This document shows positions 33,260 through 42,244 of a stretch of DNA of 64,000 bases, one piece after another. Every line of letters starts with the position of its first letter. Position 1 is the first letter of the stretch. Source of the stretch: Sphingomonas sp. BAUL-RG-20F-R05-02 (GTDB lineage Bacteria > Pseudomonadota > Alphaproteobacteria > Sphingomonadales > Sphingomonadaceae); contig NZ_JAKNQH010000003.1 of the NCBI RefSeq assembly GCF_022662305.1, forward strand, positions 62,001 through 126,000. Reading direction: 5' to 3'. Below the pieces are notes generated by a model. It searched no databases. It was not told the origin of the DNA and worked only from the letters and a program-made list of their open reading frames with translations. The position numbers were made by a program, and so were the translations under genes.

Positions 33260-33529
33260 ATGGACGCTGATTACTTCCTCACCGTTGCGAACCAGATGAT
33301 GTGGGTGATCGCGCTCGCCTCCGCGCCGATCCTGGTGCCGGCGCTGCTTGCCGGCCTTATCACCGGCATGGTTCAGGCTGCGACCTCGATCAACGAGGCG
33401 ACGCTGTCGTTCGTGCCCAAGCTGATTGTAGTCGGCGTGGCGATCGCGATTTTCGGCGGGCTGATTCTTGGCCTCATCAGCGATTTCACGATCAGCATCT
33501 TCGAGCGGATCCCAGACCTCGTACGATGA
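33260..33529 (+). CDS. fliQ: Flagellar export gate protein FliQ
   Basis: 89 residues with two membrane helices: FLTVANQMMWVIALASAPILVPALLAGLITGMVQAATSINEATLSFVPKLIVVGVAIAIFGGLILGLI. The hinge GMVQAATSINEATLSF is the FliQ signature. It encircles the FliP-FliR pore. Fits between fliP and fliR. Confidence 0.96.
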   Translation: MDADYFLTVANQMMWVIALASAPILVPALLAGLITGMVQAATSINEATLSFVPKLIVVGVAIAIFGGLILGLISDFTISIFERIPDLVR

Positions 33530-34305
33530 GCCAGCTCGGGTTCGGCCTTTCGATCGAACCGCAGCTGTGGGCGCTGCTGTTCGTGATGATCCGCATTGGC
33601 GCGGCGTTCATCGCCGCGCCGGTGTTCAGCGCGGTGTCGATCCCGCTGATCGTGCGTGTGTCGCTGTCCGGCGCGATCGGCGTGCTGGTGCTCGCCGCGC
33701 ACCCGGTGACGCCACCCGCCAACATCTTTTCGGCCGTAACCATTCTTGCCGTGCTGGCGGAGGCTTTGGTCGGCCTTGCGATCGGCTTCGTGTTGCAGAT
33801 CGCGTTTGCCGCGCCGACTCTCGCCAGCGAGTTGATCGGCACGTCGATGGGAATCAGCTTCGCAAGTGCGATCGATCCGCAGAACGGCCATTCCACGCCC
33901 GCGCTCGGCCAGTTCTTCTCGATGATGCTGACGCTGTTGTTTCTGGCGATGAACGGCCACCTCGTGCTCGTCGAGTTGCTGGTGCGGAGTTATACGGTGC
34001 TGCCGCCCGGTCATGCGTGGCTGACGCCGGCGCAGCTTGAGAATATCGTGTTCTTCGGCGGCTATATCTTTGCGGCGGGGCTGTTGCTGGCGTTGCCGGT
34101 CGGCTTCCTGCTGTTCTGCCTCAACCTGATCGTCGGCATGGTGTCGCGCTCGGCCCCGGCGCTCAACCTGTTCGCGATCGGGCTGCCCGCCAGCCTGCTG
34201 GTCGGTGTCATCAGCCTCGCGATCGCGTTCCCGGCGATGGGCGACTACATGCAGGTCATCATCGACGAGGCACTCCGCGCGATGCAGACTCTGGTGCTCG
34301 GCTGA
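33526..34305 (+). CDS. fliR: Flagellar export gate protein FliR
   Basis: 259 residues from ATG 33526 overlapping the fliQ stop by 4 nt. Polytopic; the FliR hallmarks are RIGAAFIAAPVFSAVSIPLIVRVSLSGAIG near the N-terminus and LPASLLVGVISLAIAFPAMG near the end. FliR completes the pore with FliP and FliQ. Its stop shares a base with the flhB ATG. Confidence 0.95.
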   Translation: MSQLGFGLSIEPQLWALLFVMIRIGAAFIAAPVFSAVSIPLIVRVSLSGAIGVLVLAAHPVTPPANIFSAVTILAVLAEALVGLAIGFVLQIAFAAPTLASELIGTSMGISFASAIDPQNGHSTPALGQFFSMMLTLLFLAMNGHLVLVELLVRSYTVLPPGHAWLTPAQLENIVFFGGYIFAAGLLLALPVGFLLFCLNLIVGMVSRSAPALNLFAIGLPASLLVGVISLAIAFPAMGDYMQVIIDEALRAMQTLVLG

Positions 34306-35438
34306 TGGCGGAGGATGCCGGCGAACGGACAGAAGCACCAACCGCAAAGCGCAAGAAGGACGCGGTCGAAAAGGGCGACGTCCTCCGCTCGCGCGATTTG
34401 GCAACGGCGCTGGTGATCCTCGCCGGCTGCGGCTGGCTGATGCTGTTCGGCCCCTCGCTGGTGGGCGCGTGCAAGGGCGTGATGACCGCCAGCCTCGCCT
34501 TCGGCCGCGCCGATATCGACGATTTCGAACCGTGGCGGCCGCTCGAGGCGAGCGGCTGGCAGTTGGCACCCGCGCTGATCTCGCTGTTCGCGATGACGAT
34601 CGTCGCGGCGGTGGCGAGTTCGGCGGGGTTGGGCTCGCTGCGCTTCAACGCCAGCCTGTTCGCGCCCAAGCCGTCACGGATGAACCCTGCCTCCGGCCTC
34701 GCGCGCATCCTCGGGCCAAAGGGGTGGATCGAACTCGGCAAGTCGCTGCTCAAGGTCGCGCTGCTCGGCGCGATCGGCGTATATATGCTGTGGTCGGTAC
34801 GCTCGACCTCGATCGCCTTGGTGTCGTCCGATTTCGCCACCGCGATTGGCGCGCTCGGCGGCACGTTCATGGGCATCTTGTTCGCGATGGCGTTCGGACT
34901 GGTGCTGATCGCCGGCGTCGACGTGCCGATCCAGATCATCCAACTGCTCGGCAAGCTTCGCATGTCGAAGCAGGAGATCAAGGACGAGAACAAGGAAACC
35001 GAAGGCTCGCCCGAGGCCAAGCACGCTTTGCGCGCCCGCCAGCACCAGATGGCGACCCGCAGCATGCGCAAGGCGGTGAGCGAGGCGCATGTCGTGCTGA
35101 CCAACCCGACGCATTTCGCGGTCGCCTTGCGCTACGACAGCGGCAAGGATCAGGTGCCGGTGGTGGTGGCGAAGGGGCGCGGCGTCACCGCGCTGGCGAT
35201 CCGCGAACTGGCGGCGGAAGCGCGCGTGCCGGTGCTGGAATACCCCTCGGTCGCGCGCGCGGTCTACTACACCAGCCGCGAGGGGCAGGAGGTGCGCGAC
35301 GATCTGTACCATGCGATCGCGACGATCCTGGCGTTCGTGTTCCGGCTCAACACGCAAGCCGGCGGCACCGCGCCCGCGCCGCATGTGCTGGTGCCGCCAA
35401 GCGCACGCTTCGACGAGAATGGCGTCAAGCAGGGGTGA
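34305..35438 (+). CDS. flhB: Flagellar export switch protein FlhB
   Basis: 377 residues. The N-terminus is typical (ERTEAPTAKRKKDAVEKGDVLRSRDLATAL). The autocleavage motif NPTH is at about residues 267-270 (VVLTNPTHFAVALRYD), followed by VVVAKGRGVTALAIRELAAEARVPVLEYPSVARAVYYTSREGQEVRDDLYHAIATILAFVFRL. FlhB sets export specificity together with FliK. It is the last gene of the fliK-flhB transcript before the fliD promoter. Confidence 0.97.
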   Translation: MAEDAGERTEAPTAKRKKDAVEKGDVLRSRDLATALVILAGCGWLMLFGPSLVGACKGVMTASLAFGRADIDDFEPWRPLEASGWQLAPALISLFAMTIVAAVASSAGLGSLRFNASLFAPKPSRMNPASGLARILGPKGWIELGKSLLKVALLGAIGVYMLWSVRSTSIALVSSDFATAIGALGGTFMGILFAMAFGLVLIAGVDVPIQIIQLLGKLRMSKQEIKDENKETEGSPEAKHALRARQHQMATRSMRKAVSEAHVVLTNPTHFAVALRYDSGKDQVPVVVAKGRGVTALAIRELAAEARVPVLEYPSVARAVYYTSREGQEVRDDLYHAIATILAFVFRLNTQAGGTAPAPHVLVPPSARFDENGVKQG

Positions 35439-35447
35439 GAACACCGC

Positions 35448-35474
35448 TAAGCTTTCGCTGCCGCCGGTCGTTCT
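35448..35474 (+). promoter_or_regulatory. Sigma-28 promoter of fliDS
   Basis: TAAG, 15 nt and GTCGTTCT, about 30 nt upstream of the fliD GTG. The -10 part equals the boxes before motA and flagellin 1; the -35 part has one mismatch (G for A). Confidence 0.65.
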
Positions 35475-35503
35475 ACGATGGAGTACGGCACCGGGAGTAA
35501 AGC

Positions 35504-37015
35504 GTGACCACGACGACGAGCAGCACCAGCTCGACCAGTACGGCGAGCACGACGAACTCCACCAGTTCGACGTCGAGCAGTTTCAACGGTTCCTCGATCG
35601 TTCAGACGCTCGGCGGCGGGTCGGGAATCGATACCGGTGCGCTGGTCGACTCGCTGGTGCAGGCATCGTTCGCCGCCAAGAACGCCACGCTGAAGACCAA
35701 GGAAGACGCGCTCACCACGCAGATCTCCTCGATCGCGCAGTTGCAGAGCGACATGACCGGTTTCGCTTCGTCGCTGGATGCGCTGGTGAAGGGCGGTACG
35801 CTCGCCGCGCAGCCGACCAGCACCAACAGCAGCGTGCTCACCGCGACCGCGCTGTCGGGTGCGAAACTCGCTGACCTCTCGGCGACGGTCGAGGTCGACC
35901 GGCTCGCCACCGCACAATCCGCGATCAGCAACACCACGTTCGCCAGCCGCACCGCCACCGTCGGTACCGGCACGCTGACCATCACGCTTGGTACCGCCAC
36001 CGTCGCGAATGGCGCGATGAGCGCGTTCACCGCCGGCAGCGCGGCCGCGATCAACGTCACGATCGACGACAGCAACAACACGCTCGACGGTATCGCCAAG
36101 GCGATCAACCTCGCCAAGACCGGCGTCACCGCCAGCGTCATCACCGATGTCGACGGGACCGCGCGGCTGAGCATCAAGGGCGCGACCGGCGCCGCAAGCG
36201 CCTTCACCGTGTCGGGGGATTCGCCCGCGCTCCAGCAGTTCAACGTCGGGGTCAATCCGAGCGGCACGACCATCAACAGCGCCGCCGGCAACGCCCAGCT
36301 GAAGCTCGACGGCGTGAGCGTCGAGCGTGCCAGCAACACCGTGTCGGACCTGATCGACGGCGTGCAGTTGAACCTCGCCTCCGCGTCGATCGGCAATCCG
36401 GTGACGCTCGGAGCCACGCAGCCGACCGCCGCGATCAAGCAGGCGATGAGCGATTTCGTCACCACCTACAACCAGATCCAGACCGAACTGAAGACGCAGC
36501 TCGACCCAATCACCGGGCCGCTCAAGAACGACACCGCCACCAACGCGCTGTGGCAGTCGCTGCGCGGGCTCACGCTGTTGCCGATGTTGCGGAACCAGCC
36601 GGCCGGCACGCCGACGACGCTCGCCGAGTTGGGGGTGGCCACCAATCGCGACGGTTCGCTGACGCTCGACACAACGCAACTTTCCAGCGCGATGACCAAC
36701 TATCCCGATGCGGTCGAGGCGATGTTCTCGACCGGCGTGCTGTCGAGCGGCGACGGCCTCAACGCCGCGTTCCAGTCGATCACGCTCGCGGCGCAGAGCA
36801 GCACCTATGGTCTCGCCGCCAGCACCAAGACCTATACCGCCGCCAAGACGACGGTTACCACCGCCGAGACGCAGGCGACCAACGACGCGGCGACGATGAA
36901 GACACGGCTGACACAGCAGTTCGCCGCGATGGATTCGAAAGTTGCCGCGTACAAATCCACCCAGACCTTCCTCAGCGCGCAGATTGCGGCGTGGAATGCG
37001 CAGAGCAACGGATGA
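35504..37015 (+). CDS. fliD: Flagellar filament capping protein FliD
   Basis: 503 residues from GTG 35504 with GGGAG 8 nt upstream. FliD forms the pentameric filament cap. A long Ser/Thr-rich start (TTTTSSTSSTSTASTTNS) is unusual and low-complexity. The cap motifs follow: GGGSGIDTGALVDSLVQASFAAKNATLKTKEDALTTQISSIAQLQSDMTGFASSLDAL and the C-terminal coiled coil ending QFAAMDSKVAAYKSTQTFLSAQIAAWN. A sigma-28 promoter precedes it. It overlaps fliS by 4 nt. Confidence 0.94.
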   Translation: MTTTTSSTSSTSTASTTNSTSSTSSSFNGSSIVQTLGGGSGIDTGALVDSLVQASFAAKNATLKTKEDALTTQISSIAQLQSDMTGFASSLDALVKGGTLAAQPTSTNSSVLTATALSGAKLADLSATVEVDRLATAQSAISNTTFASRTATVGTGTLTITLGTATVANGAMSAFTAGSAAAINVTIDDSNNTLDGIAKAINLAKTGVTASVITDVDGTARLSIKGATGAASAFTVSGDSPALQQFNVGVNPSGTTINSAAGNAQLKLDGVSVERASNTVSDLIDGVQLNLASASIGNPVTLGATQPTAAIKQAMSDFVTTYNQIQTELKTQLDPITGPLKNDTATNALWQSLRGLTLLPMLRNQPAGTPTTLAELGVATNRDGSLTLDTTQLSSAMTNYPDAVEAMFSTGVLSSGDGLNAAFQSITLAAQSSTYGLAASTKTYTAAKTTVTTAETQATNDAATMKTRLTQQFAAMDSKVAAYKSTQTFLSAQIAAWNAQSNG

Positions 37016-37410
37016 TGTACGCGACGACGTTGGGGCGCGACCCGGAGGCGATGTACCGGCAGATCGACGTGGTCGGCCGCGCTGGCGGTGCCGACGGCCC
37101 GGCGCTGGTGCAGTTGCTTTATGAAGAACTGGTGCGCGCGCTGCGCAGCGTCGCGTGGGCAGTCGAGGCGCGCAACCTGGAGATGCGCAGCCGCAAGGTG
37201 ACACAGGCCACCGCGATCCTGTTCGCGCTGGAGGCGGGGCTGGACTTCGATGCCGGTGGCGATGTCGCGAAGACACTGTCACGGGTGTATGCGGGTGCGC
37301 GGAAAACAATCATCGACGCCAGCATCGGCCTTGATCCCGCGCCGTTCCGAAGCGTGGCCGATACGATGGAAGACATTGCCGAGGCATGGCGATCGGTGCG
37401 CGCGCAGTAA
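37012..37410 (+). CDS. fliS: Flagellin export chaperone FliS
   Basis: 132 residues starting at the ATGATG that overlaps the fliD stop. The FliS helical bundle is visible: ALVQLLYEELVRALRSVAWAVEARNLEMRSRKVTQATAILFALEAGLDFDAGGDVAKTLSRVYAGARKTIIDASIGLDPAPFRSVADTMEDIAEAWR. FliS binds flagellin before export. The usual fliDS pair supports it. It ends 6 nt from the convergent cysG-like gene. Confidence 0.92.
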   Translation: MMYATTLGRDPEAMYRQIDVVGRAGGADGPALVQLLYEELVRALRSVAWAVEARNLEMRSRKVTQATAILFALEAGLDFDAGGDVAKTLSRVYAGARKTIIDASIGLDPAPFRSVADTMEDIAEAWRSVRAQ

Positions 37411-37416
37411 CGCACG

Positions 37417-38172
37417 CTAGCGCGTGACGATCACCGTCAGCCCGGGTTGTTCCTCGCCGGGCGGCGCATCCATTCGCGACGCATCGGCGCGGGCGCGGGC
37501 GAGAATGGCCTCGGGCGCGTCGCCGTCCGCCACCACCCGCTCCGCCTGCGCGAGCCAGCGCGCCTCGCGCAACGTTAGGTCGTCGGGATCATCCGAACGC
37601 AGCCGGATGTGCACGGTGCCGCCGCTGGCCTCTGCCGCCTGATCGAGCCAAGCGTCCACGCCGGCGTTCGCCGCCAACGGATCGAGCGCGCCACCTTCCG
37701 CAAACGCCGCACCCAGCGCCATGCGGCGCGCGCCGGCATCGGGGAAGCGAACGCGGATCGCGGCGCGGGCGGCGAACAGCGCCTCGGCAAGCCGCCCGAG
37801 CGTCGGCGGCAGCAGTGCCTCCAGCCGCTGGCGCAGCGCCGCGGCCAGCCCCGCCGAGACGCCGCCGGTGCCGATCGCGACGATCACCGGCGAGCGATCG
37901 ACGATCGCAGGCAGCGTGAAATCGCACAACGCCGGCCGGTCGACCGCGTTGACGAGGATGCCTCGCGCCTTCAGCCGCGCGACCGTCGCGTGCGCCTCCG
38001 CATCATCCTCGATCGCTACGATGGCGAGGGCCGCCGTCCCGTCCTCGCCGACCAGTACCGCACCGGCGCGCTCCAGCAGGCGGCGCTTGGCCGCCGCAGG
38101 TTCGCCGCTCCCCACCAGCATCACCGCCCGACCGCGCGCCGCGACGAAGATCGGCAGGCTGGCGAGCGTCAC
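37417..38172 (-). CDS. Siroheme-synthase-like protein: precorrin-2 dehydrogenase half with a degenerate SUMT tail
   Basis: 251 residues from a GTG that overlaps the lysA stop (GTGA). The N-terminus is the NAD-binding CysG/Met8p fold (SLPIFVAARGRAVMLVGSGEPAAAKRRLLERAGA) with the conserved GILVNAVDRPALCDFTLPAIVDRSPVIVAIGTGGVSAGLA. The last ~65 residues resemble the start of a uroporphyrinogen methyltransferase (DDPDDLTLREARWLAQAERVVADGDAPEAILARARADASR), but the GAGPGDP core is replaced by RLRSDDP and the rest is missing, so methylation is unlikely. It could oxidise precorrin-2 and insert iron. It is last in argH-lipoprotein-lysA. Confidence 0.78.
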   Translation of the reverse strand: MTLASLPIFVAARGRAVMLVGSGEPAAAKRRLLERAGAVLVGEDGTAALAIVAIEDDAEAHATVARLKARGILVNAVDRPALCDFTLPAIVDRSPVIVAIGTGGVSAGLAAALRQRLEALLPPTLGRLAEALFAARAAIRVRFPDAGARRMALGAAFAEGGALDPLAANAGVDAWLDQAAEASGGTVHIRLRSDDPDDLTLREARWLAQAERVVADGDAPEAILARARADASRMDAPPGEEQPGLTVIVTR

Positions 38173-39431
38173 GCGGTCAGCCACTCCGGCAGGCGTTCGG
38201 CGGCGAGGATCGTCTCGGGCTGGATACGGTCCGCCACCACCGCGTAACGATCGCCACTGACCAGCACCTCGGGCACCAACGCGCGGCTGTTGTACGTGCT
38301 CGCCATCGTCGCGCCATAGGCGCCGGCGGTGCGGAAGATCGCGAGATCGCCCGACTTCACCACGTCGATGTCGCGCGCCATCGCGAATGTGTCGCCGCTC
38401 TCGCACACCGGCCCGGCGATGTTGGCGGTCATGCGTTCGCCAGTCGGGCGTACCGCTTCGAAATCGTGCCACGCGTCGTACATCGCCGGGCGCGCGAGGT
38501 CGTTCATCGCGGCATCGACGATCACGTACGGATTGGTGACGCCGGGCTTGACCCAGATCACTCTGGTGAGCAGCACGCCCGAATTGCCCGCGATCACGCG
38601 GCCGGGTTCGAACATCAGCGTCACGTCCCAACCATCAGTGACGCGCGCGACCATCGCACCATACGCCTCGGGGCTGGGGAACACGTCGCCCGCCTTGTAG
38701 GGCACGCCGAGACCACCGCCGAGATCGACATGGGTGATCGTGTGCCCGGCGCCGCGCAGCTCCGCGACCAGCGCGCCGATGCGGCGATAGGCGGCCTCGA
38801 GCGGGGCGAGGTCGGACAACTGGCTGCCGATGTGGATCGCCACGCCGCGCAGGTTCAGGCCCGGCAGGCCGGCCAGCCGGTCGAAGATCGCGCGCGCCTC
38901 GCTGATCGGCACACCGAATTTGTTCTCCGCCTTGCCGGTCGAGATCTTGGCGTGCGTGCCGGCGTCGACATCCGGGTTCACACGCAGCACGGCTTGCGCA
39001 ACCGTGCCACCGGCGGCGGCGATCTGCGCGAGCACGACGCCCTCCTCCTCAAGCTCCAGGTTGAACTGGCCAAGCCCGACATCGAGCGCCTTGGTCAGTT
39101 CGCCCACGGTCTTGCCGACGCCCGAGAACACGATGTCGGATGCCGGAATGCCCGCCGCGATCGCGCGCGCGAGTTCGCCGCCCGACACCACATCCGCACC
39201 GTAGCCGGCGTTGGCGAGCAACCGCAGCACGGCGAGGTTGGGATTGGCCTTGATCGCATAGGCGAGGTGCTTGCGCTTCACCCCCGCAAGGCCGGCGCGG
39301 AACACCTCGGCTTGGCGCGTGAAGGCGCTGGCGGAATAGACGTAGACGGGCGTGCCGACCTCCGCCGCGATGCGCTCCAGCGACACGCCTTCGCAGTGCA
39401 GGGCGCCATCGACCAGCGCGAAATGATCCAT
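38169..39431 (-). CDS. lysA: Diaminopimelate decarboxylase LysA
   Basis: 420 residues. It converts meso-diaminopimelate to lysine using PLP. The PLP lysine is in LAYAIKANPNLAVL (Lys61). The later GGGLGVPY, EPGRVIAGNSGVLLTRV and GPVCESGDTFA (with the substrate-site cysteine CESGD) are the family signatures. Length is standard. It follows the small lipoprotein gene by 12 nt and overlaps the cysG-like gene. The surrounding genes suggest an amino-acid operon. Confidence 0.97.
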   Translation of the reverse strand: MDHFALVDGALHCEGVSLERIAAEVGTPVYVYSASAFTRQAEVFRAGLAGVKRKHLAYAIKANPNLAVLRLLANAGYGADVVSGGELARAIAAGIPASDIVFSGVGKTVGELTKALDVGLGQFNLELEEEGVVLAQIAAAGGTVAQAVLRVNPDVDAGTHAKISTGKAENKFGVPISEARAIFDRLAGLPGLNLRGVAIHIGSQLSDLAPLEAAYRRIGALVAELRGAGHTITHVDLGGGLGVPYKAGDVFPSPEAYGAMVARVTDGWDVTLMFEPGRVIAGNSGVLLTRVIWVKPGVTNPYVIVDAAMNDLARPAMYDAWHDFEAVRPTGERMTANIAGPVCESGDTFAMARDIDVVKSGDLAIFRTAGAYGATMASTYNSRALVPEVLVSGDRYAVVADRIQPETILAAERLPEWLTA

Positions 39432-39443
39432 CGGGTTTGCCGT

Positions 39444-39683
39444 TCAGTTGTGGGGTGGAAGGTCGAACTCGTCGCCGCGTCGGGTATCCGATTTCTTGAG
39501 CAGTTCGTCGCTGCGTTCGGGGCGTTCCTGGCTCGACGGGGTGAGCAACTGTGTCGCGGTCGGCGTGGTGCGCGCGCCATAGGGGGTGACGAGCGGCTTT
39601 TGCGTGCTGGTCGGGCGCAGATCGTTGGCGGCGCCGCAGCCGCCGAGCATTATCAGCACCGCGAGAGGAACGAGCCGCTTCAT
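39444..39683 (-). CDS. Small lipoprotein between argH and lysA
   Basis: 79 residues with a signal peptide and lipobox: [15 protein letters not shown] puts the lipidated Cys at residue 16. The rest is Thr/Pro-rich, hydrophilic and ends DEFDLPPHN, with no known domain. The start overlaps the argH stop (ATGA) and it ends just before lysA. Proteobacterial argH-lysA loci often hold such a small lipoprotein (LptM-like); whether this one is LptM cannot be decided here. Confidence 0.75.
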   Translation of the reverse strand: MKRLVPLAVLIMLGGCGAANDLRPTSTQKPLVTPYGARTTPTATQLLTPSSQERPERSDELLKKSDTRRGDEFDLPPHN

Positions 39684-41068
39684 GCCAGCGTCTCCCGCGC
39701 TGCCGCGATCGCCGCGCGGACACGGGCGGGGGCGGTGCCGCCGAAGCTGGTGCGGCTGGCGACCGAGGCATCCACCGACAGCACGCCGAATACGCGATCG
39801 TCGATGCGTGCATCGATCGCCTTGAGGTCGTCGAGCGGGATCGCGTCGAGCGCGATGCCGCGTTCCTCCGCCAGCTTTACCGCGCGGCCGGTGATGTGAT
39901 GCGCCTCTCGGAACGGAATGCCGCCTTCGCGCACCAGCCAGTCGGCAAGGTCGGTCGCAGTCGAGAAGCCCGCTTCGGCAGCGGCGCGCATGCGGGGCGT
40001 GCGGAACGTCGCGCTCTCGACCATCCCGGTCATCGCCGCGATCGAAAGCCCGAGCAGATCATGCGCCTCGAACACCGGCGGCTTGTCGTCCTGCATGTCC
40101 TTTGAGTACGCCAGCGGCAGGCCCTTCATCGTCACCATCAGCGCGGTGAGGCAGCCGATGATCCGCCCGCTATGCCCGCGCACCAGTTCGGCGGCATCGG
40201 GGTTGCGCTTCTGCGGCATGATCGACGAGCCGGTCGACCATTGATCCGACAGCGACACGAAACCGAACGGCTGTGACGCCCACAGGATGAACTCCTCGGC
40301 CAGCCGCGACAGATGCAGCGACACCTGCGCGGCGGCGGTGAGATATTCGATCGCGAAGTCGCGGTCGGACACGGCATCGAGCGAATTGCGCGTCGGCCCG
40401 TCGAACCCCAGTGCGGCGGCAGTCATGTCGCGGTCGATCGGGAAGCCCGTTCCGGCCAGCGCCGCCGAGCCAAGCGGGCTGCGGTTGCCGCGCGCGCGTG
40501 CGTCCGCAAAGCGGCTGCGGTCGCGCGCGGTCATCTCGAAATACGCCATCAGGTGATGGCCGAGCGTGACCGGCTGCGCGCTTTGCAGATGGGTGAAGCC
40601 GGGCATCACGCTGTCGGCATGCTCCTCGGCACGGGTGAGCAGCGCCAACTGAAAGCCCTTCAGCGCGGCATCGGCCTGATCGATCGCATCGCGCACCCAC
40701 AGCCGGAAATCGGTCGCGACCTGATCGTTGCGCGAGCGTGCGGTGTGCAGCCGCCCCGCGACCGGGCCGATCGCCTCGGCGAGCCGTGCCTCGCTCTGCA
40801 TGTGAATGTCTTCGAGGACCATATCCTCGGCGACGCCGTTCGCTTCGTACTGCGCGGCGACGGTGTCGAGCCCGGCGGAAATCGCGGCGGCATCCTCCGC
40901 TGCGACGATACCGGTCTTGCCCAGCATCGCGACATGCGCGCGCGATCCGGCGAGGTCCTGACGCCACAAGCGCTTGTCGAACGGGATCGAGGCATTTATC
41001 TCGCGCATGACCGCCGCGGGCCCTTCCGCGAAACGGCCGCCCCACATCGCATTGGATGCGTCCTTCAT
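39680..41068 (-). CDS. argH: Argininosuccinate lyase ArgH
   Basis: 462 residues from ATG 41068. It cleaves argininosuccinate to arginine and fumarate. Signatures: [28 protein letters not shown] at the start, [17 protein letters not shown], and [12 protein letters not shown] at about residues 279-290. The upstream open frame encodes unrelated sequence, which is why this start is chosen. The start codon overlaps the divergent tlpA-like start in the palindrome CATG. It heads the argH-lipoprotein-lysA-cysG-like set, all joined by short overlaps. Confidence 0.95.
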   Translation of the reverse strand: MKDASNAMWGGRFAEGPAAVMREINASIPFDKRLWRQDLAGSRAHVAMLGKTGIVAAEDAAAISAGLDTVAAQYEANGVAEDMVLEDIHMQSEARLAEAIGPVAGRLHTARSRNDQVATDFRLWVRDAIDQADAALKGFQLALLTRAEEHADSVMPGFTHLQSAQPVTLGHHLMAYFEMTARDRSRFADARARGNRSPLGSAALAGTGFPIDRDMTAAALGFDGPTRNSLDAVSDRDFAIEYLTAAAQVSLHLSRLAEEFILWASQPFGFVSLSDQWSTGSSIMPQKRNPDAAELVRGHSGRIIGCLTALMVTMKGLPLAYSKDMQDDKPPVFEAHDLLGLSIAAMTGMVESATFRTPRMRAAAEAGFSTATDLADWLVREGGIPFREAHHITGRAVKLAEERGIALDAIPLDDLKAIDARIDDRVFGVLSVDASVASRTSFGGTAPARVRAAIAAARETLA

Positions 41069-41705
41069 GTCCTTACGCTCGACGATCGTGCTGCTCCCTG
41101 CCGTGGCGCTGCTAGGCTTGGCCGCTTGCGGCGATAAGCAAGACTCCACCCGGGGGCAAGCCGTCCCGAAGGCCGACCCCTCGGCGACCCCCGCCGCGCT
41201 GCCCGCCGCCGCGCAACCGGGAGCTGACGCCAATACGACGTCCGCGCCGAAGGAGGGTGAAAAGGTGCCGGTCGACACGATCGGCACGATCGACCGCAGC
41301 CACAAGGGCGAGGCCGCACCCACCGTCAGCTTCGTCGACGCGCACGACACACCGATGACGATCGCCGCGTTCAAGGGCAAGCCGGTGCTGGTGAACCTGT
41401 GGGCGACATGGTGCGGCCCGTGCGTCGCGGAGATGCCGACGCTCGACAAGGCGGCGGCGGGAATGCGCGTCGCCGCGATCAGCCAAGACAAGGACCGTGC
41501 GGCGGTCAGCGCGTTCTTCCTCAAGAACGGTTTCCGCCACCTCCAACCCTATCTCGATGCCAAGGTTGGCCTGAGCATCGCGTTCAACGCCAGCCTGCCG
41601 ACCAGCATCCTGTACGATTCGACCGGCCACGAAGTGTGGCGCATGGTCGGCGGGATGGACTGGACAACGCCGAGCGCACAGGTACTGCTGGCCGAAGCCA
41701 AATAA
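41067..41705 (+). CDS. TlpA-type thioredoxin lipoprotein
   Basis: 212 residues. The lipobox is [10 protein letters not shown] (Cys at residue 19). After a Pro/Ala linker the thioredoxin fold has [45 protein letters not shown] with the CGPC active site at residues 116-119, and [19 protein letters not shown] with the cis-proline. It probably reduces periplasmic disulphides, as TlpA/ResA do for cytochrome c maturation; partner unknown. Start ATG 41067 overlaps the argH start on the other strand. Confidence 0.88.
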   Translation: MSLRSTIVLLPAVALLGLAACGDKQDSTRGQAVPKADPSATPAALPAAAQPGADANTTSAPKEGEKVPVDTIGTIDRSHKGEAAPTVSFVDAHDTPMTIAAFKGKPVLVNLWATWCGPCVAEMPTLDKAAAGMRVAAISQDKDRAAVSAFFLKNGFRHLQPYLDAKVGLSIAFNASLPTSILYDSTGHEVWRMVGGMDWTTPSAQVLLAEAK

Positions 41706-41711
41706 GCGGGC

Positions 41712-41734
41712 CGCCCCGGCTCCGCGCCGGGGCG
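41712..41734. terminator. Hairpin between convergent tlpA-like and ridA genes
   Basis: CGCCCCGGC and GCCGGGGCG form a 9-bp GC stem with a 5-nt loop in the 40-nt gap between the two stops. There is no clear T run, so it could serve either strand. Confidence 0.5.
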
Positions 41735-41745
41735 ATCCCGTCCGA

Positions 41746-42210
41746 TCAGTCGGCGAGTTTCACGATCGCGTCGACCTCGACCACCGCGCCGAGCGGCAGG
41801 ACGGGCACGCCGACCGCGCTGCGGGCGTGCTTGCCGGCCTCTCCGAACAGCGCGACCATCAGCTCGGACGCGCCGTTGGCGACCTTGGGCTGATCGGTGA
41901 AGTCGGCCGCCGAATTGACGAACACGCCGAGCTTCACGATCCGCTCGACGCGGTGCAGACCGCCGAGCGCCGCCTTGATCTGCGCGACCACCATCAGCGC
42001 GCACTTCTGCGCGGCGTCTGCGCCATAGGCGGCGTCGCGATCCTCACCCAAGCGGCCGGTCATCAGCGCGCCGTTATCGAACGGCAGCTGGCCGGACACA
42101 TGCAGCATGCCGCCCGCTTCGACCGTCGGGACATAAGCCGCGACCGGCGCGGCGGCGGCGGGCAGGGTGAGGTTCAGTTCGGCGAGCTTGCGGTCGATAA
42201 CGTCGGTCAT
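41746..42210 (-). CDS. RidA family enamine/imine deaminase
   Basis: 154 residues of the YjgF/YER057c/UK114 fold. RidA hydrolyses reactive enamines such as 2-aminoacrylate released by PLP enzymes. The usual family features are visible: YVPTVEAGGMLHVSGQLPFDNGALMTGRLGEDRDAAYGADAAQKCALMVVAQIKAALGGLHRVERIVKLGVFVNSAADF and PVLPLGAVVEVDAI. The typical catalytic arginine region (R-S-A-V near GKHARSAVGV) is present. It faces the tlpA-like gene. Confidence 0.88.
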   Translation of the reverse strand: MTDVIDRKLAELNLTLPAAAAPVAAYVPTVEAGGMLHVSGQLPFDNGALMTGRLGEDRDAAYGADAAQKCALMVVAQIKAALGGLHRVERIVKLGVFVNSAADFTDQPKVANGASELMVALFGEAGKHARSAVGVPVLPLGAVVEVDAIVKLAD

Positions 42211-42244
42211 GGTCGGTCTCTCGTGGTGTCAGGGAGCGGGTGGG

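Noticed and set aside
35447..37309. 620-residue minus-strand frame opposite fliD
   Set aside because: Composition is Arg/Gly-rich with no recognisable motif; fliD has clear motifs, promoter and ribosome site.
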